Notes under the pieces: model-generated
Told to the model about the DNA's origin: nothing
Seen by the model: the letters and a program-made list of their open reading frames with translations, nothing else
Database searches by the model: none
Translations under genes and position numbers: made by a program
In this document: piece by piece, positions 50,850 to 58,017 of the stretch
Numbering within the stretch: the first letter of the stretch is position 1
Layout of the letters: each line of letters starts with the position of its first letter
Assembly: GCF_002787055.1 (NCBI RefSeq)
Contig: NZ_CP024808.1
Coordinates: 1-64,000, forward strand
Source of the DNA: Candidatus Nitrosotenuis aquarius
Lineage (GTDB): Archaea > Thermoproteota > Nitrososphaeria > Nitrososphaerales > Nitrosopumilaceae
Length of the DNA stretch: 64,000 nucleotides
Direction: 5' to 3'

Positions 50850-50920
50850 AAAAAAAGGCGAGAGAGCAAAGTAACTGTCGGTACAGGGAGAATGACTTGA
50901 TTACCTGAGTGTTCTCTCAC
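50850..50920 (-). ncRNA. candidate small RNA with T-run terminator
   Basis: On the minus strand GTGAGAGA (50920-50913) pairs with TCTCTCGC (50865-50858), eight pairs with one G-U, closing about 63 nt and followed at once by CCTTTTTTT (A-run at 50850-50856 on plus). Inside, CTGTACCGACAG forms a hairpin and GTAA/TTAC could extend it. A TATA-like tagtataag on minus (about 50947-50939) lies about 22-27 bp before 50920. Could instead be a leader of the carbonic-anhydrase-like gene. Confidence 0.42.
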
Positions 50921-50976
50921 AAAATACTAGTGCAGTTAATTCCACTTATACTAGTAGCATTACATTGTATTACAGA

Positions 50977-51516
50977 TTATTCAATCGGAAAAATCAGCGT
51001 AATGTTTCCTCGCTTTGATTTAATTTCTAATTTTTTATTAATAATGTCATAGAATAGCTCCCGCACCAGCGTTTCGACATACAAAGACCATTTCTCACCA
51101 AGCTCGTGCTGAATGGTGAAAATGTACGAGTCTTGGCTTTGTTCTACATTGTGCTGCATCCATGCCACGTTGAGCCATGCGCGCAAGATTTCTATGAAGT
51201 CATTAACAGTGTAATCCCTTTTCATAAAATGCAGAATATTTGAGAATGTTTCCTTTTCAATCACTTTGGCAAGGGTGACTATCTCCTTGTCCTCTAGTCT
51301 GTGTATTGCGGCATTGACAAATGGCTTTGTCATTGGAAGTAGTCCTACCTTTCTCTCATATCTGCCCCATAACACGTGATTTGAGAGTATTTTTAGTATG
51401 AGTGAATTGAAATTTACTTTTTCATAGTTTGACTCTTTTTTTAGTTCTGCAATCAGTGATGCCGGAAGTCGCAGCGTGCAAACCTGGCTTTTCTTATCAG
51501 GCTCTGTGACTACCAT
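50977..51516 (-). CDS. RHH-type regulator with helical sensor domain
   Basis: 179 residues. The start VTEPDKKSQVCTLRLPASLI then AELKKESNYEKVNFNSLILK resembles a ribbon-helix-helix: strand QVCTLRLP and two helices. The rest is helical (VNAAIHRLEDKEIVTLAKVI, FIEILRAWLNVAWMQHNVEQ) with SLYVETLVRELFYDIINKKL, a heme-NO-like layout of thaumarchaeal regulators. Ligand unknown. Confidence 0.68.
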   Translation of the reverse strand: MVVTEPDKKSQVCTLRLPASLIAELKKESNYEKVNFNSLILKILSNHVLWGRYERKVGLLPMTKPFVNAAIHRLEDKEIVTLAKVIEKETFSNILHFMKRDYTVNDFIEILRAWLNVAWMQHNVEQSQDSYIFTIQHELGEKWSLYVETLVRELFYDIINKKLEIKSKRGNITLIFPIE

Positions 51517-51520
51517 GTTT

Positions 51521-51598
51521 AGGAAACCAGTAATCTCGCATTAAATAGATTCTTAATGTTTTGATTCATGTTTTTGACAAGCCTTTATGGTTTCCTAG
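51521..51598. repeat. 9-bp inverted repeat upstream of the RHH-type regulator
   Basis: TAGGAAACC (about 51520-51528) and GGTTTCCTA (about 51590-51598) are exact reverse complements 60 bp apart, in the promoter region of the minus-strand regulator. They may be two operator half-sites. Confidence 0.4.
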
Positions 51599-51640
51599 TG
51601 TGCAATGTATGCATATTTCATAGTAATTATTAGAAATGAT

Positions 51641-51706
51641 TCTGGTACATTTGCAATTGCATTTGCACGCCTTTGTCTGCAATAGCACTGTATTGTATGT
51701 ACCAGA
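51641..51706. repeat. 10-bp perfect inverted repeat, candidate small RNA hairpin
   Basis: TCTGGTACAT (51641-51650) and ATGTACCAGA (51697-51706) are perfect reverse complements. Inside, TTTGCA and TGCAA allow inner pairing, so the 66 nt could fold as one long imperfect hairpin. The 251-bp gap 51517-51768 between the regulator and tRNA-Met holds no protein gene I trust. Confidence 0.42.
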
Positions 51707-51768
51707 TTAAATTATTCGTTTTATTCGGAATTGCTGGATTAGGACCCGCGACTAGAAACCGTAATGTA

Positions 51769-51871
51769 TGCCGGGGGTGGGTTTTGAACCCACGACCTCC
51801 AGATTATGAGTAATGCCCTTTTATCGGAGGGATAGAAGACTGGCACTCTAACCAGGCTGAGCTACCCCGGC
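51769..51871 (-). tRNA. tRNA-Met (CAT, elongator) with a non-canonical 28-nt intron
   Basis: Acceptor GCCGGGG/CCCCGGC with A73, D-arm AGCTCAGCCTGGTTAGAGT, T-arm GTGGGTTCAAAACCCAC. The unspliced anticodon arm does not pair: CCAG is followed by a 28-nt insert (51812-51839, starting TCTTCTATCCC on the minus strand) and then ACTCATAATCTGG. Removing it gives CCAGA-CTCATAA-TCTGG, the perfect elongator Met arm. The intron sits in the stem (about 30/31), not at 37/38. Mature length 75 nt. Confidence 0.85.
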
Positions 51872-51931
51872 ACAAAAACGGCTAATTTTATGGCGCAATT
51901 AAATGATTCTGCTTTGAAATTATTCCAAAAA

Positions 51932-53497
51932 TTACTGAGCTGCAATATCTTTCCATTTGGCGTCAACGGACTTGACCCAAAGGAATTTTCTCTGCAGCGA
52001 TGATGTGTAGAGCTTTTCCCAGTCTGCCTTTACTTCATTGGTCCAGGCCTTGAATACGCGCGGATCGATATAGTTTCTAAGCGACGTTCCAAGGTTATAG
52101 TCGCGAGTTTTCTCTTGTAGTTCAATTGAGAGTTTTAGCTTTTCCTGTCGGAGCTTGAGTGCTTCTTTTTGCTTTGGTGTTTTAGGAACAGATTCTTTTA
52201 GCTTTTTTAGCTGTTCTTTTTTCTTTTCTAGGCCTGCCTCGAAGCTCTTTGGAATCGTCCTTTTGTGATTACACATGATTGCCGCCTGCAAGTTTGCCAT
52301 TTTTGCAATGTAGAGTTTTTCGTTTTCAGTCTTGTCCTTGACATTTAGCTTATCAGACAGATATCGCTTGACCTCAGTTGTTGCCAAATAAGTTCTGAAA
52401 ACCTTGGCAGTGAGGCCCTTGACTATGCCACTTAGGAACTCGTTTACGTGCCTTGATGTTACACCGTCAAAGATTTCATCGCTTGGCTTTTTGTTTGATA
52501 CCAGCTTTTTGATGTTTTCAAATAACATGGCGTCATTTCCCTGCACTGGAATGGTCTCCTCCCATCGGACGCTGTCTTTGCCCAAAAAGTCAAAGTGGAT
52601 TCCCTTGTCATCTAGCTTGACATGTTCTTTGCGTAGTGTCGTGGCACCTACGGTATCTGCTTCGTCTGGGTCTTTTTCGTCTCCGACTCTCATCGACGTT
52701 CTGTATATCAAATAGCAGGCAGTGGCAATCTTGGCCTCTTTGGGATCCTTGGATTTCATGGCGGCAATTATCTTCTGCTCTACTTTGTCTATCTCCTTGC
52801 CGAGCTTGGCAGCTTTGTCGTATTTTGCCATGTCGCGCTCTTGCTTGAGGCCTGCAGTGTCTGCAAGCCAAACGTATTTTATCTTCTCAGACAATACATC
52901 GGTCCAGCATGCAAGCCACATGGAATCATGCTCGTGCACAATTTTGCCCCAGTTTCCTGGCGGGACCTTTGCTTCTTTTCCTAGGTTTAGCGTAACGTCC
53001 TTGTGTGTGATCTTGGGCTTCCATTTTCCGCGCATCGGGTGATCTCCGCGACCAATGAAGATTCCTGGAGGCTCTGCCATGTAGTTGGCCACTTCGACTT
53101 CTTTTCCATCCATGATTGCTTTGCCGTAAATTCCCTTCATTTTTTCACGGAGTTCTTTTCGTTTTTGAGCAATTGCCTTTTTCTCTTCTTTAGTTACCAA
53201 TAGTCTTGAGTCTTTTTCTCGGTCTACAATTTTGAATGCGTCTGAAAAATCAATATCTGAAATGTTCAGGCCCTTGTACTTTCCACCAAAGGTGGCAGCA
53301 AAGTCTGCAACAAAGTTCTTCTGAAAAACGGCATCCTGAACATATGGAGTGTCCTTTTTCTTTGCCCACTGATAGATCATCTCCTCTTGGAGCAAGTCTA
53401 GCTTGACTGGCTCGCCTTTGATCTTGACTTTGATTCCGCGGGTCTCATAGTCTGGCGGAAAGATGATCCCATTGTGTTGTAGCGTTTTCCATTTCAT
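51932..53497 (-). CDS. topIB: DNA topoisomerase IB (eukaryote-like)
   Basis: 521 residues. Relaxes positive and negative supercoils. N-terminal clamp: GIIFPPDYETRGIKVKIKGE, MAEPPGIFIGRGDHPMRGKW; core: MRVGDEKDPDEADTVGATTL (catalytic Arg), FRTYLATTEVKR, a coiled linker (KKKEQLKKLKESVPKTPKQK) and catalytic Tyr-476 in SLRNYIDPRVFKAW. Topo IB of this type is a thaumarchaeal and eukaryotic hallmark. Adjacent to tRNA-Met. Confidence 0.96.
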   Translation of the reverse strand: MKWKTLQHNGIIFPPDYETRGIKVKIKGEPVKLDLLQEEMIYQWAKKKDTPYVQDAVFQKNFVADFAATFGGKYKGLNISDIDFSDAFKIVDREKDSRLLVTKEEKKAIAQKRKELREKMKGIYGKAIMDGKEVEVANYMAEPPGIFIGRGDHPMRGKWKPKITHKDVTLNLGKEAKVPPGNWGKIVHEHDSMWLACWTDVLSEKIKYVWLADTAGLKQERDMAKYDKAAKLGKEIDKVEQKIIAAMKSKDPKEAKIATACYLIYRTSMRVGDEKDPDEADTVGATTLRKEHVKLDDKGIHFDFLGKDSVRWEETIPVQGNDAMLFENIKKLVSNKKPSDEIFDGVTSRHVNEFLSGIVKGLTAKVFRTYLATTEVKRYLSDKLNVKDKTENEKLYIAKMANLQAAIMCNHKRTIPKSFEAGLEKKKEQLKKLKESVPKTPKQKEALKLRQEKLKLSIELQEKTRDYNLGTSLRNYIDPRVFKAWTNEVKADWEKLYTSSLQRKFLWVKSVDAKWKDIAAQ

Positions 53498-53563
53498 AAT
53501 TCGTACCTAGTCTCTGCGGACTTTGATAAAAACTGCCTTTTCTGGCTATATCAAGTTAACCCA

Positions 53564-54391
53564 TCAAAAGAGTTCTTTTTTGAGATAGTTCTCAAACTCA
53601 ATGTCAGTCTTCATTTTCTTTGCCTCCAAAAACATAATCGCATCATTTCCTACTGGATAGCGCGGCAACGGATTTTTCTCCTTTAGGGCTTTGACTATTG
53701 TCTCTGCCACTTCTTTTGGAGGGGTGCCCATTTCTGCCATCATCTTGACTCCTGCCACTACCTTGTTTGTAATATCCTTGTATGGCGAGTCTGGTTTGGC
53801 GTTCTTTGGCATTCTCATTGAGCCAAAGAAATTGGTCTTGATCACGCCAGGTTCTATGATTATTGTGTTTACTCCAAACGGTGATAATTCGTATCTGAGG
53901 CATTCTGATAGGCCTTCCAGCGCAAACTTTGAGCTGATATAAGCTGGGGATCCAGGAAAGCCAATTCTGCCTGCAACGGAACTCACGTTTACTATGGCAC
54001 CTGACTTTTGTGATCTCATAATTGGCGCTACCTCCTGGATTAGTCTTGCCACAGCAAAAAAGTTCGTTTCAAACTGCGCCTTTAGCTCATCAATTGTGAG
54101 ATCTTCGAGACACCCAAAAATTCCATATCCCGCATTATTTACCAAAACATCGATTCGCTTTTTTTCTGTCATGACTTGCTTTATTGCCGATGAGATGGAT
54201 TCTGGCTTGTCTACATCAAGCGGTATTATTGTAATTGGAAGGTTTTCCTTTTTTACGATTTCTTGGATTTTTGCGCCCTTTTTTGTGTCTCGCATTGACG
54301 CGTAGGTGTGATATCCTTCTCTGGCCAGCGCCAAGGCAGTCTCAAAGCCAATTCCGCTAGAGCATCCAGTGACTAGGGCAACTTTGTCCAT
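53564..54391 (-). CDS. short-chain dehydrogenase/reductase
   Basis: 275 residues. NAD(P) site VALVTGCSSGIGFETALALA, VLVNNAGYGIFG, catalytic Ser in VNVSSVAGRIGFPG and YxxxK in PAYISSKFALEGLSECL. Classical SDR. Substrate unknown. No obvious operon partner. Confidence 0.9.
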   Translation of the reverse strand: MDKVALVTGCSSGIGFETALALAREGYHTYASMRDTKKGAKIQEIVKKENLPITIIPLDVDKPESISSAIKQVMTEKKRIDVLVNNAGYGIFGCLEDLTIDELKAQFETNFFAVARLIQEVAPIMRSQKSGAIVNVSSVAGRIGFPGSPAYISSKFALEGLSECLRYELSPFGVNTIIIEPGVIKTNFFGSMRMPKNAKPDSPYKDITNKVVAGVKMMAEMGTPPKEVAETIVKALKEKNPLPRYPVGNDAIMFLEAKKMKTDIEFENYLKKELF

Positions 54392-54437
54392 GATGTCCTT
54401 GGTATCATGTTCTTAATTAATCATAAAAAAAGAAAAA

Positions 54438-55010
54438 TTATCTGGCTTCGACTTTTTCCGGATGGAACGAGCCTTCGATTTCCGCATTCTTTATTTTGGC
54501 ATAGATGTGTACTGTTGGATGTCCTTCACTATCTGGTGTGTATTTTGCGGTGTAGCGACCTGGCTGTTTTTTGTCTTCGACTACTTTGAGTGTGGTCTTT
54601 TTGTCATTAAGAGTGATGTCTACTTCCAGTGACTTTGCTAGACCTTTGACTCCAGCGGATTTGTGGTTGTGAGTGTCCTTTGCTTTTTTCTTGGTAGGTT
54701 TTTTCTCATCATGGGAGTGCTTTGTTTCCTTCTTGGTTATCTTTTTCTCGTCCTGGCTGTGCTTTGTGGTCTTTTTGTCAGTCGATTTGGCATCATGGCC
54801 CTCATGAGATGTGGTTGATTTTTTGTCTGTGGCTGAGGCCTTTGAGATGTTGATCTCAATTGCGTTGGCTTTTCCTGCCACAGGAGGCTCTTTTGTCCAG
54901 CCTACCTCTACTTTGTAATCGCCAATTACCTGGTCCTTGTGGGCATAAGCATTGCCTACTAGGCCAATTGCTACTGCAAATACGACTAGGGTTGCTAGTT
55001 TTGTATTCAT
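54438..55010 (-). CDS. secreted His/Lys-rich protein with YtkA-like ends
   Basis: 190 residues from ATG 55010 with a signal peptide (LATLVVFAVAIGLVGNAYA). The mature protein opens with GDYKVEVGWTKEPPVAGKAN, like copper-associated YtkA/CopC-type beta domains, then a Lys/His/Thr-rich insert (KKTTKHSQDEKKITKKETKH and similar) of about 60 residues, then EVDITLNDKKTTLKVVEDKK, ending FHPEKVEAR. The His-Asp repeats suggest metal binding outside the cell. An upstream element at 55046-55062 is shared with the neighbours. Confidence 0.75.
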   Translation of the reverse strand: MNTKLATLVVFAVAIGLVGNAYAHKDQVIGDYKVEVGWTKEPPVAGKANAIEINISKASATDKKSTTSHEGHDAKSTDKKTTKHSQDEKKITKKETKHSHDEKKPTKKKAKDTHNHKSAGVKGLAKSLEVDITLNDKKTTLKVVEDKKQPGRYTAKYTPDSEGHPTVHIYAKIKNAEIEGSFHPEKVEAR

Positions 55011-55045
55011 CAAGGTAATTTTGTAAATAAAATAAATAATAATTC

Positions 55046-55062
55046 TGGTAGAATTATCAAAA
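55046..55062 (-). promoter_or_regulatory. shared upstream element, copy 1
   Basis: TTTTGATAATTCTACCA read on the minus strand, directly upstream of an A/T-rich TATA region and about 36 bp before the ATG at 55010. Differs from copy 2 at one of 17 positions. Confidence 0.55.
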
Positions 55063-55070
55063 TAGAATCT

Positions 55071-55568
55071 CTAGATAGAGCTAAATATGTCTGAGATGTT
55101 GTCTGCAGTCCTCTCAAACAGCGAGGTCTGGTGCTTGGCAATTATCTCTCTGATATAGTTAGAGTCTGCCAGACAAAAGACAAGCTCGTTCTCATGCAGT
55201 TTTCTGGTTACGATGCCCTGCTCTGTCATTTCTTTGAGGTATACTGATACGGTTCCTTGAGATTTTTCTGCTTTTCTTGTAATCTCTTTGAATGAAAGTT
55301 CTTTTTCTAACAGTGACACTATAATTTTCTTCATGGTTGGGTTTCGAAGATCCTTGATTAGCTGAGCTTCCTGATCTTGGATTCCACATGGATAAATCCG
55401 TGCAACTCGCGGACTGCGCTGGATTGTTATCTTGCCTGATTCTTCAATTTTGGATAGGTGGTGGCTCAGAACGCCGTTTTTGAATCCAGTCTCGCGCATT
55501 ATCTCAGAATAGCTGATTCCGGGATTCTTGCTTACTAGTTCCAGTATGGCCTCGACGCGAGTTTCCAT
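55071..55568 (-). CDS. double winged-helix transcription regulator
   Basis: 165 residues with two HTH units: RVEAILELVSKNPGISYSEI, MRETGFKNGVLSHHLSKIEE and IVSLLEKELSFKEITRKAEK, SQGTVSVYLKEMTEQGIVTR. ArsR/MarR-like. One Cys (YPCGI) and no clear metal motif. It follows the membrane gene at 55570 by one base and may control the surface locus through the shared element. Confidence 0.8.
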   Translation of the reverse strand: METRVEAILELVSKNPGISYSEIMRETGFKNGVLSHHLSKIEESGKITIQRSPRVARIYPCGIQDQEAQLIKDLRNPTMKKIIVSLLEKELSFKEITRKAEKSQGTVSVYLKEMTEQGIVTRKLHENELVFCLADSNYIREIIAKHQTSLFERTADNISDIFSSI

Positions 55569-55569
55569 T

Positions 55570-55959
55570 TTAGTCTCTCCTGAATACTCCTATTGAAAAT
55601 ATGCCCAACATTCCTATAATAAGCATATGACTAATTTGCTCCATGGTAATGGTTCCAAAATAGAAAGTGTAGGGCCAAGTCACGTCGATAATCTTGATTA
55701 TCTCAGATACTACAAACATTGAAAACGCAATTGCGGTTATTGCAAGCTTTCTTGTCTTTATCTTGGTATATGCGTATGCTGCAGATATTGTCAGAAATGT
55801 CGCAAGCGAAATTCCTGCTATGTGTAGCGATATGTGGGCAATGTGAAATCCATGGAAAATGTTTGGAATTATGATTGGCAAAAATAATATCCCAATTACT
55901 GCCAGTACGCTTACTACGAACATGTTGCTTTTGTGCTCGATAAATGCAGTCAGTGACAA
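55570..55959 (-). CDS. small four-helix membrane protein
   Basis: 129 residues from a TTG. Four helices: MFVVSVLAVIGILFLPIIIP, AHISLHIAGISLATFLTISA, LAITAIAFSMFVVSEIIKII, ISHMLIIGMLGIFSIGVF. Possibly a sensor or metal channel feeding the regulator gene that follows by one base. Has a shared upstream element (55996-56012). Confidence 0.68.
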   Translation of the reverse strand: MSLTAFIEHKSNMFVVSVLAVIGILFLPIIIPNIFHGFHIAHISLHIAGISLATFLTISAAYAYTKIKTRKLAITAIAFSMFVVSEIIKIIDVTWPYTFYFGTITMEQISHMLIIGMLGIFSIGVFRRD

Positions 55960-55995
55960 CTGGCATTATTGCCAAATTTTGCAATTTAAGGCGAC

Positions 55996-56012
55996 TGGTA
56001 GAACTATCAAAA
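55996..56012 (-). promoter_or_regulatory. shared upstream element, copy 2
   Basis: TTTTGATAGTTCTACCA on the minus strand, about 37-53 bp upstream of the membrane gene start at 55959, just ahead of a TATA-like cttaaatt. One base differs from copy 1. Confidence 0.55.
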
Positions 56013-56037
56013 ATAAAGAAAAAGAGTGAACCTTCCC

Positions 56038-57222
56038 TTATGGGAATGTATACTGACCGTTGCTTGTAGGTCCAGAATTGGTATAGTTCCTTGGCGCCTG
56101 ATCAGCTATTGGGTTTGCTGGGACCGGATTGAGCGTATTGATTGCATTTGCAATGTCTTCTAGAACATTCCAAATGTCCCAAGTGTTGTCTCTGATCTGT
56201 CCTATTGCAGTTCTGATGTCTGTTGGGTATGTCTGCTCGTTTGTTCCTGCACTGTTGTCAGGCCAAGCTATTCCCTGAGAGTAACCGTTAGTAGTTGGGC
56301 TGGATGTAAAGTTGCCCAGTCCAAATCCTCCGCTGATAGTAGCTGTTCTGTTTGATACGGTTCCACCTGAGTGGGCCTGCAATACATTATTTGTGTAGTT
56401 TGTTCCCTGAGACAAAGACAAAGTTTTGATGTTCTTACCGTCAGTCCACATGTTGATGTTTGTTAGCCCTATGCTGGTGTCGTTGTAGTAGTTGAGGCTG
56501 CCGTATATGTGGTAAAGAGTCAGGCCTTGCTGGGTGTAGTGCTGTCTGATGCTTTGTCTGTATGTGCCATCGAGTACAAATCCTGTTGGGACTTCGTGTG
56601 CTGCTAATGGCCTGGCAAACATGCCAGTTCTGCTATCAGTGTAGCCAAAAGCTCCACCTGAATTTGGTACGCAGTTACGCGCATTTCCAGTCAACACATT
56701 GCTGCTTACAGTACCAGAGCTGTTGCACCAAAACCCTGCAGTATTTGCTCCTGGGTTCGTGCCAGAATTGTCATACTTTACACCTCCATAGAGTGCCTTT
56801 CCATTATCTGTATAGCTGTAAAGTGTGGATGCTGGGTAAAAGTACGTGTCAACTTTGAGAACTTTACCTGTCGGCGTAAAGTCGTTCTGCTGATAGGCGC
56901 TCTTTGTTTGATCCCTGTGAGCATTGTTTAATCCAAATGATGTTTGCATGTGGGTCATTCTGATCTCTAAATCATGAATTCCACCCGTGTATGCTGGCTC
57001 GTCAGTCTCGCCTATTACAATTCTGAGCGTATGGTTGCCATTTGTCGGAGCGATACCTGTGCCTGAACTAATGGATCCACCAGAACCCTTGAAAACTCCA
57101 CTTCCTGGAACAATATCGAAGCTCATATGAGCATATACAGCATCAAAATTAATCATAAACATGACTGAAGAAGCCACAATAGCAACTATCAATAGATGCT
57201 TGATGTTTTTTTGCGTTGTCAT
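56038..57222 (-). CDS. large secreted protein of unknown function
   Basis: 394 residues from ATG 57222 with a signal peptide (LLIVAIVASSVMFMINFDAV, then YAHMSFD). Gly/Ser/Asn/Thr-rich, beta-type (SGVFKGSGGSISSGTGIAPT, DDEPAY-like GETDEPAYTGGIHDLEIRMT), with two Cys in FWCNSSG and NCVPNSGG likely disulfide-bonded. Several N-x-S/T sites. No C-terminal anchor. Shared element at 57262-57277. Confidence 0.72.
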   Translation of the reverse strand: MTTQKNIKHLLIVAIVASSVMFMINFDAVYAHMSFDIVPGSGVFKGSGGSISSGTGIAPTNGNHTLRIVIGETDEPAYTGGIHDLEIRMTHMQTSFGLNNAHRDQTKSAYQQNDFTPTGKVLKVDTYFYPASTLYSYTDNGKALYGGVKYDNSGTNPGANTAGFWCNSSGTVSSNVLTGNARNCVPNSGGAFGYTDSRTGMFARPLAAHEVPTGFVLDGTYRQSIRQHYTQQGLTLYHIYGSLNYYNDTSIGLTNINMWTDGKNIKTLSLSQGTNYTNNVLQAHSGGTVSNRTATISGGFGLGNFTSSPTTNGYSQGIAWPDNSAGTNEQTYPTDIRTAIGQIRDNTWDIWNVLEDIANAINTLNPVPANPIADQAPRNYTNSGPTSNGQYTFP

Positions 57223-57261
57223 ATTTTGATTTTTAAAAAATTTATACGTATTAAACAAAAT

Positions 57262-57277
57262 TGGTAGAATCGAAAAA
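57262..57277 (-). promoter_or_regulatory. shared upstream element, copy 3 (weaker)
   Basis: TTTTTCGATTCTACCA on the minus strand, about 40 bp upstream of the ATG at 57222. Shares ATTCTACCA with copies 1 and 2 and a T-run on its left. Confidence 0.45.
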
Positions 57278-57281
57278 TTTG

Positions 57282-57297
57282 TTTGAAGATTCTACTA
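57282..57297 (+). promoter_or_regulatory. shared upstream element, copy 4 (weaker)
   Basis: TTTGAAGATTCTACTA on the plus strand, just ahead of TATA-like catataaac (57302-57310) and about 38 bp before ATG 57335. Forms an inverted pair with copy 3 (GTAGAATC/GATTCTAC), so the divergent genes share a control region. Confidence 0.45.
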
Positions 57298-57334
57298 GAA
57301 ATCATATAAACAAAATCTCAAGTCAAAAACTAAA

Positions 57335-58015
57335 ATGAAGACCTTTGACACCAAAATGATAATTGCAGTAGTGGCTACTGCTGTGGCATTGGGCAGTTTT
57401 ACTTATCATTATGCAACTGCCAGTCATGGTTTTGAAACAGGAGCGATAGGTGGAGGGCTGCCTAGTGTTACAAATGTCTTGTTGGCAGGACAAGTTATGA
57501 GGCCTGGAGACTATCTTGCAATTGCAGACTTTAGTCCTAACTACGTCAGTGGACATTTACTAGTCAGAATACCATGTGATCCCACGACAAAGAAGCCACT
57601 GGTCACCCCGGTTGCTGGGCACATCGATGAGCTTCTTGATAGGACATGGGTTGCTCCAGCACAGCTAAACCTAGTTCCACATGCAAGTTCTGGCGGAATT
57701 CGAGGAGTTACGGGAACATGCGTGTATCACTCACACATTCCAGCATTGGATGTTTCCGGCGTAGGCAATCCCGGTGCACCAAGGGTAACTGATATTGGAT
57801 TGTTAAATCAAGGACAGATTAATGTGGTGTTTAGAACAGCAAATTCCGCATCATTTACGTTACTACGAGTAATGGGCGACATAAATCCGCCAAACCAATA
57901 TGGTCCAACAGGGTCAATGCCCGCACCATACAACACTGTGAACTTCCCTGAAGTGAATCTTTCAAACCCTCAGGCAAGCGTCAGTATAGACACTGCTGCA
58001 CACAGCGGCCACTAA
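57335..58015 (+). CDS. secreted protein of the surface locus
   Basis: 226 residues with a signal peptide (MIIAVVATAVALGSFTYHYA). Beta-rich mature part with LLAGQVMRPGDYLAIADFSP, VSGHLLVRIPCDPTTKKPLV and TGTCVYHSHIPALDV; two Cys probably form a disulfide and His residues are frequent. First gene of an operon: the next ATG is two bases after its stop. Confidence 0.72.
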   Translation: MKTFDTKMIIAVVATAVALGSFTYHYATASHGFETGAIGGGLPSVTNVLLAGQVMRPGDYLAIADFSPNYVSGHLLVRIPCDPTTKKPLVTPVAGHIDELLDRTWVAPAQLNLVPHASSGGIRGVTGTCVYHSHIPALDVSGVGNPGAPRVTDIGLLNQGQINVVFRTANSASFTLLRVMGDINPPNQYGPTGSMPAPYNTVNFPEVNLSNPQASVSIDTAAHSGH

Positions 58016-58017
58016 AA

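Noticed and set aside
51769-51871. tRNA-Arg (anticodon TCT) reading of the tRNA at this locus
   Set aside because: It would leave a T-T mismatch in the anticodon stem and discard the perfect CTCATAA loop. The tRNA-Met reading pairs fully and matches known archaeal tRNA-Met.
52608-52871. Frames on both strands inside topIB
   Set aside because: Shadow frames of a recognised topoisomerase gene, with no family match.
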